A stretch of DNA of 64,000 nucleotides from JAILZP01 sp037444185 (lineage in GTDB: Bacteria; Bacillota; Desulfotomaculia; Desulfotomaculales; Desulfocucumaceae): NCBI GenBank assembly GCA_037444185.1, contig JBBIMW010000007.1, positions 11,957 through 75,956 on the forward strand, in the 5' to 3' direction. The notes under the pieces were generated by a model. It was not told where the DNA came from and made no database searches. It worked only from the letters and a program-made list of their open reading frames with translations. Below are positions 35,412 to 43,619 of this stretch, piece by piece. The position numbers and the translations under genes were made by a program. Position 1 is the first letter of the stretch. Every line of letters starts with the position of its first letter.

Positions 35412-35681
35412 ATGGCCCTTACTCAGGAAGAAAAGCAGTCCGTAATTACGGGACACAAGCTTCACGAAACCGATACCGGGTCTCCGGAAGTGCAGATAGC
35501 TATTCTGACAAGGAGAATACAGGCCCTTACGGAACACCTGAAGGTTCATAAAAAGGACCACCACTCCAGAAGAGGCTTGCTGAAAATGGTCGGGCAGAGA
35601 CGGGCGCTCCTGAATTATCTCAAGAGCCGCAATTTTGAGCGTTACCGCTCTTTGATTGACAAACTGGAACTGCGTAAATAA
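35412..35681 (+). CDS. rpsO: 30S ribosomal protein S15
   Basis: Primary 16S rRNA-binding protein. The 89-residue protein reads QEEKQSVITGHKLHETDTGSPEVQIAILTRRI, then HKKDHHSRRGLLKMVGQRRALLNYL, diagnostic for S15. SD GGAGGTGA. A strong hairpin follows; pnp is downstream, as in most bacteria, but separated by 470 bp of repeats. Confidence 0.97.
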   Translation: MALTQEEKQSVITGHKLHETDTGSPEVQIAILTRRIQALTEHLKVHKKDHHSRRGLLKMVGQRRALLNYLKSRNFERYRSLIDKLELRK

Positions 35682-35686
35682 ACCAT

Positions 35687-35716
35687 GATAAAAGCGGAAA
35701 TTTTTCCGCTTTTATC
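35687..35716. terminator. Terminator hairpin after rpsO
   Basis: A perfect 14-bp stem (GATAAAAGCGGAAA with its complement) and a 2-nt gap, with TTTT inside the 3' arm. It is symmetric enough to act in both directions and separates rpsO from pnp. Confidence 0.7.
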
Positions 35717-35773
35717 AATTCTGGGTTCCTTTTAGCATCCGTGACAGCCAATCGCAAGAGACTGCAGCAGCCT

Positions 35774-35816
35774 CCGGTATATCGCCCTTTCGACCCCTTC
35801 TCCCTTTCGATACCAT
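35774..35816. repeat. Shared intergenic block (also at 12951-12993)
   Basis: About 43 bp starting CCGGTATATCGCCC and ending TTTCGATACCAT, nearly identical to a block at 12951-12993. There it follows the palindrome, here it precedes it, so the module has been shuffled relative to the repeat core. Confidence 0.65.
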
Positions 35817-35854
35817 GCCCCAATGCCCTGTGTTCCATATCTTGTGGCTTATAC

Positions 35855-35985
35855 TGCATTCCTTATTCTGCCGGGATATAGGAGTCAGGAGACAGATAAC
35901 TTAGGTAACCGGTATCTAAGTTTGGCCGCCCACCGCCTTCGAATGCCTCTCTCCCGAAAGGGAGCTTTTTCTTCAAAGGAATGCA
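35855..35985. repeat. Dispersed palindromic repeat, copy C (with terminator hairpin)
   Basis: A 131-bp element with inverted ends TGCATTCCTT and AAGGAATGCA. The palindrome is at 35898-35922 with one mismatch in the right arm (TATCTAAGTT). The CTCCC-GAAA-GGGAG hairpin is at 35951-35964, followed by CTTTTT. It lies between rpsO and pnp. The stretch from 35717 to 36150 contains only these repeats and a second terminator. Confidence 0.8.
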
Positions 35986-36015
35986 TTAAATTCTGGATTC
36001 TGGCTCCTGGATTCC

Positions 36016-36038
36016 AATCGCCCGCAGGGCGATTTTGT
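36016..36038 (+). terminator. Hairpin upstream of pnp
   Basis: AATCGCCC and GGGCGATT around GCA, followed by TTGTTC. A degenerate version of the same sequence is at 53953-53976, so it may travel with the repeat family. Confidence 0.6.
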
Positions 36039-36150
36039 TCCGGAAGTGGTTTTTGCGTATTTTTAATTTCAATGGCAGGAAATACTATGAAATATGTAGA
36101 ATAACCATGGGTTGTTAAAAATTGATAAATCATTGGGAGGATCTACCTTA

Positions 36151-36876
36151 ATGTTGGCAACTTCAGTATTAACCAGAGAGATTGAAATAGCCGGTCGCAG
36201 AATGATTCTGGAAACCGGCCGCCTGGCCAGGCAGGCCAGTGGCGCTGTACTGGTCAGGTATGGCGACACGGTGGTGATGGTGACCGCCACCATGGCGAAA
36301 AACAAAAGGGAGGGCATCGACTTTTTCCCTCTTACGGTGGATTATGAAGAAAGGTTGTACGCAGTGGGCAAAATACCGGGGGGATTCATAAAGAGGGAGG
36401 GCAGGCCCAGCGAAAAGGCCGTATTGTCGGGCAGGCTTATTGATCGGCCCATCAGGCCCCTTTTCCCCAAAGGCTTCAGAAACGAGGTGCAGGTAGTGGC
36501 CACGGTGTTGTCGGTGGATCAGGACAACGCCCCGGAAATAGCCGCCATGGTGGGGGCTTCCGCGGCACTGCACATCAGCGATATACCCTTTGCCGGCCCC
36601 ATCGGCGGAGTCATTGTGGGGAGGGTGGATGGCAGACCGGTGATCAACCCCGGTTTGAGAAAGAGTAAGGGCAGTGACCTGCATCTGGTGGTGGCGGGCA
36701 CTGCGGAGGCCGTTATGATGGTTGAAGCCGGCGCCATGGAGGTTCCCCAGGATGCGGTGCTGGAGGCAATCGAGTTCGGACACCGCAAGGTTGGAGAAAT
36801 AGCGGCTTTTATTGACAAGTTCAGGGAAGAGGCCCTTGTCATGGGACTGGCCAGGGAAAGGCTGTGCCGGATATAG
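36151..36876 (+). CDS. pnp: Polynucleotide phosphorylase, N-terminal part (frameshifted pnp)
   Basis: The 241-residue first part of PNPase, the 3'-5' phosphorolytic exoribonuclease. It carries the first RNase PH domain (REIEIAGRRMILETGRLARQASGAVLVRYGDTVVMVTA; FFPLTVDYEERLYAVGKIPGGFIKREGRPSEKAVLSGRLIDRPIRPLFP) and most of the helical linker. It then runs out of frame after GLARE and stops at 36876. ATG 36151 has SD GGGAGG. Homologous sequence resumes in another frame at 36864, so one nucleotide appears to be missing near 36855-36864. The defect may be a mutation, a programmed shift or a sequence error. Confidence 0.93.
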   Translation: MLATSVLTREIEIAGRRMILETGRLARQASGAVLVRYGDTVVMVTATMAKNKREGIDFFPLTVDYEERLYAVGKIPGGFIKREGRPSEKAVLSGRLIDRPIRPLFPKGFRNEVQVVATVLSVDQDNAPEIAAMVGASAALHISDIPFAGPIGGVIVGRVDGRPVINPGLRKSKGSDLHLVVAGTAEAVMMVEAGAMEVPQDAVLEAIEFGHRKVGEIAAFIDKFREEALVMGLARERLCRI

Positions 36877-38387
36877 CCGTCCCTGCCCCCGAGGTGGAGG
36901 AAGCGGTGTTTCCCGTGGCCTTGGAAAAAATGTCCGCCGCTGTTAAGCGGTGTATTGATGAAAATATGGACAAGAAGACCAGGGAAGATTATTTGGACCG
37001 GGTGAAGGAAGAATTGGTGAACCAGTTTGCCGTGGTTCTACCGGAACATATGCCGGCTGTGGTGGAGATGGTGGAGTCGGCCGAGAAGAAAGCTATGCGT
37101 CGGTTGATATTGAGCGAAAAAGTGCGTATAGACGGACGTGGCACCACCGAGGTCAGGCCCATTGCGGTGGAAGTGGGCGTACTTCCCAGGACCCATGGTT
37201 CCGGGCTTTTCACCAGGGGTCAGACCCAGGTGCTCTCAGTGGTCACCCTGGGCGCCATATCCGAGGAGCAGCGTCTCGACGGCCTTGGTATAGAGGAAAC
37301 AAAGAGGTTTATGCACCACTACAATTTCCCTCCGTACAGCACCGGGGAAACAAAACCCATGCGCTCTCCGGGCCGCCGGGAGATAGGCCATGGGGCGCTG
37401 GCCGAAAGGGCCCTGGAAGCCGTAATGCCGCCCGAAGATTCTTTTCCTTATACCATCAGGGTGGTTTCCGAGGTGCTGGAGTCCAACGGATCCACCTCCA
37501 TGGGAAGCGTATGCGCCAGTTGTCTGGCGCTGATGGACGCAGGTGTGCCGATAAAGGCGCCGGTGGCCGGGGCGGCCATGGGACTGATCAAGGAAGGGGA
37601 TAAAATTGCCGTGCTGACTGACATTCAAGGCATTGAAGATCACCTGGGAGACATGGACTTCAAGGTGGCCGGCACAGCCAAGGGAATAACGGCGCTGCAG
37701 ATGGATATAAAGGTGGCTGGGGTTACTCCCGGGATACTTAAACAGGCCGTCACCCAGGCCGATGAGGCCAGGATGCATATACTGGGCAAAATGACCGACG
37801 TTATACCCGGCCCCAGGGAGGAAATGTCTCCTTACGCCCCCAGGATTATCCACACCAATATAGATCCGGACAAGATCAGGGATGTCATCGGGCCGGGCGG
37901 CAAGATCATCAAAAAAATAATAGAAGAGACCGGCGCGGAAATAGACATTGAGGACGACGGCCGGGTTTATATCGCTGCTGTGGACCAGGAGGCCGGCAAA
38001 AGGGCGCTTGATATTATCGAAGGCATAACCAGGGAAGTCCAGGTGGGAGAAATATATAGCGGCAGGGTTACAAGGGTGATGGACTTCGGCTGCTTTGTTG
38101 AGATAATACCCGGTGTGATGGGGATGCCGGGCAAGGAAGGGCTGGTACACATATCGCAACTGGCACACCACCGGGTGGCCAAGACCGAGGATGTGGTCAG
38201 GGAGGGGGACACGATACTGGTTAAGGCCACCGGCTATGACAACCAGGGCCGTCTCAAGCTTTCCCGCAAAGAAGCCGTACCGCCGGAACCGGGTGAACTG
38301 GAGGCCCAGGAATTTGGCGGCCTCCCCGGGAGGGACCGTGAAAGCCGCCATCCCAGGGGGCAGCAGGGGAGAAGGGGCTCCAGATAG
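36864..38387 (+). CDS. pnp: Polynucleotide phosphorylase, C-terminal part (frameshifted pnp)
   Basis: The 507-residue remainder: end of the helical linker (PDIAVPAPEVEEAVFPVALEKM), the second, catalytic RNase PH domain (IDGRGTTEVRPI, THGSGLFTRGQTQVLSVVTLG, FPPYSTGE, PEDSFPYTIRVVSEVLESNGSTSMGSVCASCLALMDAG), a KH domain (IRDVIGPGGKIIKKIIEETGAEIDIEDDG) and an S1 domain (GEIYSGRVTRVMDFGCFVEI), with a basic tail. A GTG at 36864 with AGGGAAAGG just upstream could start it separately. Together with the upstream part it covers a full PNPase of about 748 residues. Confidence 0.93.
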   Translation: MPDIAVPAPEVEEAVFPVALEKMSAAVKRCIDENMDKKTREDYLDRVKEELVNQFAVVLPEHMPAVVEMVESAEKKAMRRLILSEKVRIDGRGTTEVRPIAVEVGVLPRTHGSGLFTRGQTQVLSVVTLGAISEEQRLDGLGIEETKRFMHHYNFPPYSTGETKPMRSPGRREIGHGALAERALEAVMPPEDSFPYTIRVVSEVLESNGSTSMGSVCASCLALMDAGVPIKAPVAGAAMGLIKEGDKIAVLTDIQGIEDHLGDMDFKVAGTAKGITALQMDIKVAGVTPGILKQAVTQADEARMHILGKMTDVIPGPREEMSPYAPRIIHTNIDPDKIRDVIGPGGKIIKKIIEETGAEIDIEDDGRVYIAAVDQEAGKRALDIIEGITREVQVGEIYSGRVTRVMDFGCFVEIIPGVMGMPGKEGLVHISQLAHHRVAKTEDVVREGDTILVKATGYDNQGRLKLSRKEAVPPEPGELEAQEFGGLPGRDRESRHPRGQQGRRGSR

Positions 38388-38392
38388 AACTC

Positions 38393-38460
38393 GGAGAGTG
38401 TTGCAAAACCCATACGACATCAAGCAGGCATAGCCGGATACAGCAGGAGGCTGTTCAAAA
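38393..38460. mobile_element. MITE-like element, intermediate copy after pnp
   Basis: Starts GGAGAGTGTTGCAAAA, continues CATACGACATCAAGCAGG and ATAGCCGGATAC, and reaches an AGGAGGCTGTTCAAAA block. The first 50 bp match the reverse complement of the right end of 61384-61549. The middle of the long copy is missing. It lies 6 bp after the pnp stop. The 384-bp gap up to 38771 holds this element, a terminator and no gene. Confidence 0.6.
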
Positions 38461-38525
38461 TTCGAACTCAGAATGGATGGAAGGATACATTCATCTGATG
38501 GTGCGTGTAGCATGGAGGCTGAGCC

Positions 38526-38554
38526 AAAAGGTTCTTTTCTGAACCTTTTTTTTT
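38526..38554 (+). terminator. Strong terminator after pnp
   Basis: AAAAGGTTC and GAACCTTTT pair around TTTTCT and are followed by five further T. It separates pnp from the sensor kinase gene. Confidence 0.85.
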
Positions 38555-38771
38555 GCGATAATCTCCCGAGCCACCCATTCAGTCCCGAAAATGACAGAAT
38601 GGGAAGGGGCGGCATGGGGGTGTGTCCGGTAACATATTTTTAACTGAAAAACCGTCCTGATTTAATGGGGCTGTGGTAAAATTGATGTGATCCGCGGGGA
38701 TGCGGTTGCTATCATGCGGCCCTGGCGGTTTCTTTGGTGTTTCAAAACTGGCTGACCGGGAGGCAAACGGT

Positions 38772-40151
38772 ATGCTGGATAGACTGGGGGAGTTCGCCGG
38801 GAAAATAAGCTGGCGGCCCATGGCCGGCTATTTTTTGCTTGTGTTTGTTTTTTATGCGGTTCTGAGTATATATCACGGAGACAGTTTCCGCGCCCTGGGG
38901 GCGGTGTTGATTACACTGCCCTTCGCTGCCGTTTTCTCATGGATCACGTTAAAGAAAGTAATGGGCCCTTTGGCGGAGATATCCGGTGTGGCCAAGGAAA
39001 TGGCCCGTGGAAACCTTGACAAGGAAATCAGAATATATTCCAGCGACGAGATTGGGGATCTGGCCAGGAACATAAATTTTTTGGGCCGCAGACTAAAGCA
39101 GACCATCGGCGAAATAACCGAAGAGAAGGATCGTATGAGGGCCGTGCTGAACAGCATGGCGGACGGCGTGGTGGCGGTGGATGGCGACAGGCGGGTGCTT
39201 CTGGTCAACCCGGCTGTGGAAAGGGCATTGAACATTTCGGGGGAGTCATGCAAGGGGAAGGATATATTGGGGGTAATCCGGCACTACGATTTTGAGAGTA
39301 ACCTCAAGGCCGCCCTGGAGACCCAGAAGGAGCTGAACAGGGAAATACAGGTGCTTACCCCCGACCCCAAAATATACCGGGTGCATTTCGCTCCTTTAAT
39401 GGGCACCGACCGTGGCGGGGTGGTGGCCGTACTCAGAGACATTACGGAAAAGAGGCAGCTCGACCAGATGAGGGCGGAGTTTATTGCCAATGTATCCCAT
39501 GAGCTGCGGACACCCCTCACCTCCGTCAAAGGTTTCCTGGAGACTCTGCTGGATGGGGCCCTGGAGGAAAAGGACACGGCCGGGCGCTTTTTAAGTATAA
39601 TCGATGCCGAGACTGACCGCATGAAAAGGTTGATTGACGACCTCTTTTCGCTGTCCAACATTGAAAGCCGGAAAGTGGTCCCGGCCAGGGACCAGGTAAA
39701 AATCGGCGAAGTGGTGGAAAAGGTCTTCGCCATCTTCAGCCGGGCTTCCTGGGATCGGGGAATACGCCTCGTTTCCAGGATTACTGGTGATTTTCCTCTT
39801 TTTGTGGGAGACGAGGACATGATTACCAGGGTGATCATAAATCTGGTGGATAATGCCATCAAGTACAGCCAGGATTACGGCGAAGTCGTTGTTGACGGCG
39901 GACTCCATACCGGGGGGGAGGTATATTTTTCGGTGGCCGATAAAGGAGTGGGGATTCCTGAAGAATGTCTGCCCAGAATATTTGAAAGGCTGTACCGGGT
40001 GGACAAGGCGAGGTCCAGGGAATACGGAGGTTCGGGATTGGGGCTGGCCATTGTCAAGCATATTGTGGAAGTGCACGGGGGCAGGATCGAGGTTTGCAGC
40101 AGGCCGGGCATGGGCAGTAAATTTTCTGTTTTTTTACCGGCAGAATATTAA
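38772..40151 (+). CDS. PhoR/WalK-type sensor histidine kinase
   Basis: Membrane sensor kinase of 459 residues. There are two hydrophobic segments near residues 18-55 with almost no external loop, a HAMP domain (ITLKKVMGPLAEISGVAKEMARGNLDKEI...), a PAS domain (RMRAVLNSMADGVVAVDGDRRVLLVNPAVERAL), HisKA with His243 in NVSHELRTPLTSVKGFLETL, and an HATPase domain (NLVDNAIKYS, DKGVGIP, GGSGLGLAIVKHIVEVHGG). The next gene encodes PhoU, so phosphate sensing is likely. No response regulator or pst transport genes are adjacent, which is unusual for phoR. ATG behind GGGAGG. Confidence 0.9.
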   Translation: MLDRLGEFAGKISWRPMAGYFLLVFVFYAVLSIYHGDSFRALGAVLITLPFAAVFSWITLKKVMGPLAEISGVAKEMARGNLDKEIRIYSSDEIGDLARNINFLGRRLKQTIGEITEEKDRMRAVLNSMADGVVAVDGDRRVLLVNPAVERALNISGESCKGKDILGVIRHYDFESNLKAALETQKELNREIQVLTPDPKIYRVHFAPLMGTDRGGVVAVLRDITEKRQLDQMRAEFIANVSHELRTPLTSVKGFLETLLDGALEEKDTAGRFLSIIDAETDRMKRLIDDLFSLSNIESRKVVPARDQVKIGEVVEKVFAIFSRASWDRGIRLVSRITGDFPLFVGDEDMITRVIINLVDNAIKYSQDYGEVVVDGGLHTGGEVYFSVADKGVGIPEECLPRIFERLYRVDKARSREYGGSGLGLAIVKHIVEVHGGRIEVCSRPGMGSKFSVFLPAEY

Positions 40152-40211
40152 CCATTCAGTGGCTTTTAGTGTAAAATGTTTTATATGATTTTTGCGGAGG
40201 GTGTGGGCTGC

Positions 40212-40868
40212 GTGAGTAGATATCTGTTTGAAAAGTCGTTGCGAGAAATTCAAAACGACATATTGCGCATGGGGAGTCTGGTGGAGAAGGCTGTTTACGA
40301 TTCGGTGGACGCCTTCATGAACCAGGACGTCACCGCCGCCGCCGCGGTGATTATGGGCGACGAGCGGATTGACGAGCTTTTTCTTGAGATTGAAGACAAG
40401 TGCATCAAGCTGATTGCCACCCAGCAGCCCATAGCAAAGGATTTGCGGGTTGCCATAACCGGGCTGAAAATACTGACCAGCCTTGAGAGGATGGCCGACC
40501 ACGCGGTGGATATCTCCAGGGCAACCATGTGCCTTTCCGGGCACCCCATGTCTATTCGCCCAATACATGAGATACCGCGCATGGCGCGGCTGGCGAGGCA
40601 AATGGTCAAGGAGGGCCTTGACGCATACGTGCAGAGGGATGTGAACAGGGCCAGGGAGATGTGCTCCATGGACGACCAGGTTGATTTTATATTTTCCCAC
40701 GTTTTCAGGGACGCCATCAGCTGTATGGCTGAAAACCCTGAATTTGTGGTTCAGGGGGCCTATCTTTTATATGTGTCCAGGTACATTGAAAGAATTGCAG
40801 ACCACGCCACCAACATAGGCGAGAATGTGATCTATCTTACCACGGGGGAACGCAGGGAACTTAATTAA
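40212..40868 (+). CDS. phoU: Phosphate signalling protein PhoU
   Basis: A 218-residue all-helical protein with two PhoU repeats: LREIQNDILRMGSLVEKAVYDSVDAFM... and MARLARQMVKEGLDAYVQRDVNRAREM, each with ERMADHAVDIS or ERIADHATNIGENV, the metal-binding signature. PhoU normally links the Pst transporter to PhoR. GTG 40212 with SD GGAGGGTG. It follows the kinase by 60 bp; no pst genes are nearby. A terminator comes after. Confidence 0.93.
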   Translation: MSRYLFEKSLREIQNDILRMGSLVEKAVYDSVDAFMNQDVTAAAAVIMGDERIDELFLEIEDKCIKLIATQQPIAKDLRVAITGLKILTSLERMADHAVDISRATMCLSGHPMSIRPIHEIPRMARLARQMVKEGLDAYVQRDVNRAREMCSMDDQVDFIFSHVFRDAISCMAENPEFVVQGAYLLYVSRYIERIADHATNIGENVIYLTTGERRELN

Positions 40869-40926
40869 GGGGGCGTAAAAACATTTTTAATGCTTTTTTC
40901 GTCACAATTCTTCTTATAGCGCATAG

Positions 40927-40955
40927 ACACCCGGCTTTTCGCAGGGTGTTTTATT
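40927..40955 (+). terminator. Terminator after phoU
   Basis: ACACCC and GGGTGT pair around an 11-nt loop, followed by TTTATTG. It separates the kinase-phoU unit from rimO. Confidence 0.7.
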
Positions 40956-41018
40956 GTTTGGTGTCGAAGCCGGTTATAGATTAAAATATTGTTGGAAAAA
41001 GTGTTAGGGGTGTGAAGA

Positions 41019-42359
41019 TTGAACTCGGCAATAAAGGTGGGGGCCATCAGCCTGGGATGTTCGAAAAACCGGGTTGACACAGAAATAATGCTGGGACTTC
41101 TTGCGTCCTCGGGGTATGAAATAACACCATCCGCCCAGGAAGCCCACGTCATGCTGATCAATACCTGTGGCTTCATAGCTCCGGCCAAGGAAGAGGCTGT
41201 GAAGGCCATACTGGAAACGGCCCGGCTGAAAGAGGGGGGGCGGCTGAAGTGCCTGCTGGTGTCCGGTTGCCTGGCACAGCGATACAAAGACGTACTGCTG
41301 GCGGATATTCCCGAAATAGACGGCATTCTCGGCCCGGGGGAGATAGGATCCGTGGTGCCCCTCCTGGAGAAGGCTCTGGCCGGCCGGCGTCCCCAGGCGG
41401 TGGGAAGTCCGGAATTCCACTATAATGAAGAAATGCCGCGGCTGCTGACGACACCGGAACACTGGGCCTACGTCAAAATCGCCGATGGTTGCAACAACCG
41501 CTGTTCTTATTGTGCAATCCCCGGGATACGGGGGAAGTACCGCAGCCGGCCCCTGGAGGTTTTGGAAAACGAAGTGGCGCGCCTGGTTGAAAGGGGTGTC
41601 CGGGAGATCGTACTGGTGGCTCAGGATACCACGGCCTATGGAATAGATATATACCGCCGCCCGTCCCTGGCGGACCTGATAAAGCGGCTGGCGCACAAGG
41701 GCGCGCCCTGGGTCAGGCTGATGTACTGTTATCCCGCCGGCATCACCCCCGACCTGATCCGGGTCTTGCGGGAGGAGAGAAACATCTGCCGGTACATCGA
41801 CATTCCCCTGCAACACATTAATGACTACATATTGAAAAGAATGAACAGGCGCGGCACCTCAAAGGAGATCAGGAGATTAATCGGTGATTTGCGCGACTCC
41901 ATACCGGGATTGACCCTGCGTACCACCTTCATGGTGGGGTTCCCGGGGGAAGGGGAGGCGCAGTTTGGGGAACTGTGCCGGTTCGTGGAGGAAACACGAT
42001 TTGAAAGGATGGGGTTGTTCAAATACAGCCCGGAGGAGGGTACTCCGGCCTGGCCCATGGGTGATGCCGTTCCCGGCGGGGTAAAGGAAGACAGGTACAG
42101 CAGGCTGATGACACTGCAAAAGAATATTTCCCTGGAGAACAACCGGAAAATGATTGGCTCCGTTGTACGGATAATGGTGGATGGCAAAATGCCGGGCCGC
42201 GCCAATATATATTCGGGCAGGACCGAGGGCGATGCCCCGGAAATTGACGGGACGGTGCTTTTTTCCGGCGGGTCCGGGAAGCCGACGGGCGGGGAATTCG
42301 TCAATGTCCGTGTGACCAGGGCTTTTCACTATGGCCTGAGAGGGGTGCTGACGCCTTGA
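41019..42359 (+). CDS. rimO: Ribosomal protein S12 methylthiotransferase RimO
   Basis: Radical SAM enzyme that adds a methylthio group to Asp of S12. The 446-residue protein has three N-terminal cluster cysteines (SLGCSKNRVDTE, INTCGFI, SGCLAQ), the radical SAM motif CNNRCSYCAIP with PGIRGKYRSRP, and a C-terminal TRAM domain. IRGKYRSRP and the SKNRVDTE motif favour RimO over MiaB. TTG start with SD GGGGTG. It overlaps pgsA by 4 bp. Confidence 0.95.
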   Translation: MNSAIKVGAISLGCSKNRVDTEIMLGLLASSGYEITPSAQEAHVMLINTCGFIAPAKEEAVKAILETARLKEGGRLKCLLVSGCLAQRYKDVLLADIPEIDGILGPGEIGSVVPLLEKALAGRRPQAVGSPEFHYNEEMPRLLTTPEHWAYVKIADGCNNRCSYCAIPGIRGKYRSRPLEVLENEVARLVERGVREIVLVAQDTTAYGIDIYRRPSLADLIKRLAHKGAPWVRLMYCYPAGITPDLIRVLREERNICRYIDIPLQHINDYILKRMNRRGTSKEIRRLIGDLRDSIPGLTLRTTFMVGFPGEGEAQFGELCRFVEETRFERMGLFKYSPEEGTPAWPMGDAVPGGVKEDRYSRLMTLQKNISLENNRKMIGSVVRIMVDGKMPGRANIYSGRTEGDAPEIDGTVLFSGGSGKPTGGEFVNVRVTRAFHYGLRGVLTP

Positions 42360-42886
42360 ACCTTCCCAACCGGGTTACTCTGGTGAGGATATTCCTCATT
42401 CCGGTGTTCGTGGCCGTGGTTGCCCTGAGGATTCCGCACGGGGACTACATCGCGGCGGCCATATTCATTTTGGCCGCCAGCACCGATGGACTGGACGGAT
42501 ATATCGCCAGAAAAAGGAAGATGGTCACCAACCTGGGCAAGCTCATGGATCCTCTGGCGGACAAGCTGCTGGTGTCCGCCGCCCTGATTGTGCTTACAGA
42601 GCTTCAGCGCCTGCCGTCCTGGGTGACATTGATTATCGTCGGCCGGGAGTTTGCGGTGACAGGTTTAAGGGCCCTGGCGGTGGCCGAGGGCATTCTTATA
42701 ACGGCCGGGTGGCTTGGCAAGGTGAAGACGGTAACCCAGATAGTGGCAATTGTCGCGCTGTTCATAAATAATCTGCCGCCATTGCTGCAGTATTCGTCGG
42801 TGGCGGTGGCGGTTTTTTTCACCCTGTGGTCCGGGTGGGATTATTTCTACCGCAGCTGGTCTGTTATTAAAAAAGACGGTTATTGA
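42356..42886 (+). CDS. pgsA: CDP-diacylglycerol-glycerol-3-phosphate 3-phosphatidyltransferase
   Basis: Makes phosphatidylglycerol phosphate from the CdsA product. The 176-residue membrane protein has the CDP-alcohol phosphotransferase motif spread over DGLDGYIARKRKMVTNLGKL and DPLADKLL, plus four to five hydrophobic segments. The start overlaps the rimO stop (translational coupling), the usual order before cinA-recA in Firmicutes. Confidence 0.95.
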   Translation: MNLPNRVTLVRIFLIPVFVAVVALRIPHGDYIAAAIFILAASTDGLDGYIARKRKMVTNLGKLMDPLADKLLVSAALIVLTELQRLPSWVTLIIVGREFAVTGLRALAVAEGILITAGWLGKVKTVTQIVAIVALFINNLPPLLQYSSVAVAVFFTLWSGWDYFYRSWSVIKKDGY

Positions 42887-42956
42887 CGGTCCTTTGCCCG
42901 CTGCCTAAGGCAGGCAGGCCTTACAGCCATTACCTGCCCATTATTTGTTGCCGGTA

Positions 42957-42965
42957 TGCTATAAT
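42957..42965 (+). promoter_or_regulatory. Extended -10 promoter before the membrane protein/FtsH-like pair
   Basis: TGC directly followed by TATAAT (42960-42965); the -35 is poor. It lies about 95 bp before the 185-codon gene and suggests a transcript separate from pgsA. Confidence 0.5.
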
Positions 42966-43061
42966 TACATGTTGTCACAACCTTTTTCTGATTGTGGCCG
43001 AAGACATGCTTTGTCCGGGCTTGTCAATTCCCGGCAAAAATATGGTGAGGGGAAGATCGGG

Positions 43062-43619
43062 ATGCGGTGGAACGGAATAAGGGTTCCCGTAGTGGTTCTG
43101 GCCTTGGTGTTGGGTCTGGCCGCCTTTTGGGGTTCGCAGTGGCTGTATGGCAGGCTCAATTATGAACGTCCTCTGGCCAGGTTCCTCGGAGAGAACAAGT
43201 ATGTTGCCGCATACAGCATAAACAACCGGGGGCCGGTGATGGAACTGGAGGTCAAATTGGGGAAGGTGGACAACCTCCAGGAGACGTACAATTCCCTGCA
43301 GCGGTCGGTGCAGGATATTGTGGGGCGCCGTAACTTCAAAATTATATTAAAAGATGAACGGGACAAGTCTTTGGAAGATTTGCACCACTATAGCCGGCTG
43401 GCCGCTTTTGAAGCCATGGAAAGGGGCAATTTCCTGGAAATGGAGGAGTACATCTCCCGGAGGGCGGCCCGGGAGGGGGCCAGCGCCAAGATTCTGATGG
43501 ACCAGGACCGTCTCTACATTCAGCTTGTTCGGGGCAGTTACTATCTGTATGACATCATACCCCGCAATAAAATGACTGGTGACATTTTAGTCGGAGTGGA
43601 AGGGGGGAGTCCGTCCTGA
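43062..43619 (+). CDS. Membrane-anchored hypothetical protein coupled to the FtsH-like gene
   Basis: A 185-residue protein of no recognised family. Residues 7-25 (RVPVVVLALVLGLAAFWGS) form one membrane anchor with a basic start, so the rest probably lies outside. The body has beta-strand and helix segments (VAAYSINNRGPVMELEVKLG; SLQRSVQDIVGRRNFKIILKD) and a helix-rich C-terminal half ending with LYIQLVRGSYYLYDIIPRN. ATG with SD GAGGGGAAG. Its TGA overlaps the start region of the FtsH-like protease, so the two are probably made together; it may supply the extracytoplasmic part which that protease lacks. Confidence 0.75.
   Translation: MRWNGIRVPVVVLALVLGLAAFWGSQWLYGRLNYERPLARFLGENKYVAAYSINNRGPVMELEVKLGKVDNLQETYNSLQRSVQDIVGRRNFKIILKDERDKSLEDLHHYSRLAAFEAMERGNFLEMEEYISRRAAREGASAKILMDQDRLYIQLVRGSYYLYDIIPRNKMTGDILVGVEGGSPS

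Noticed and set aside
35823..36104. 93-codon ORF before pnp, similar to an ORF at 59245-59460
   Set aside because: The similarity comes from the shared DNA repeat (palindrome copies C and D), not from a protein family.
37236..38615. 459-codon ORF antisense to pnp
   Set aside because: Shadow of pnp; no SD, no domain, and the + strand frame is clearly conserved.
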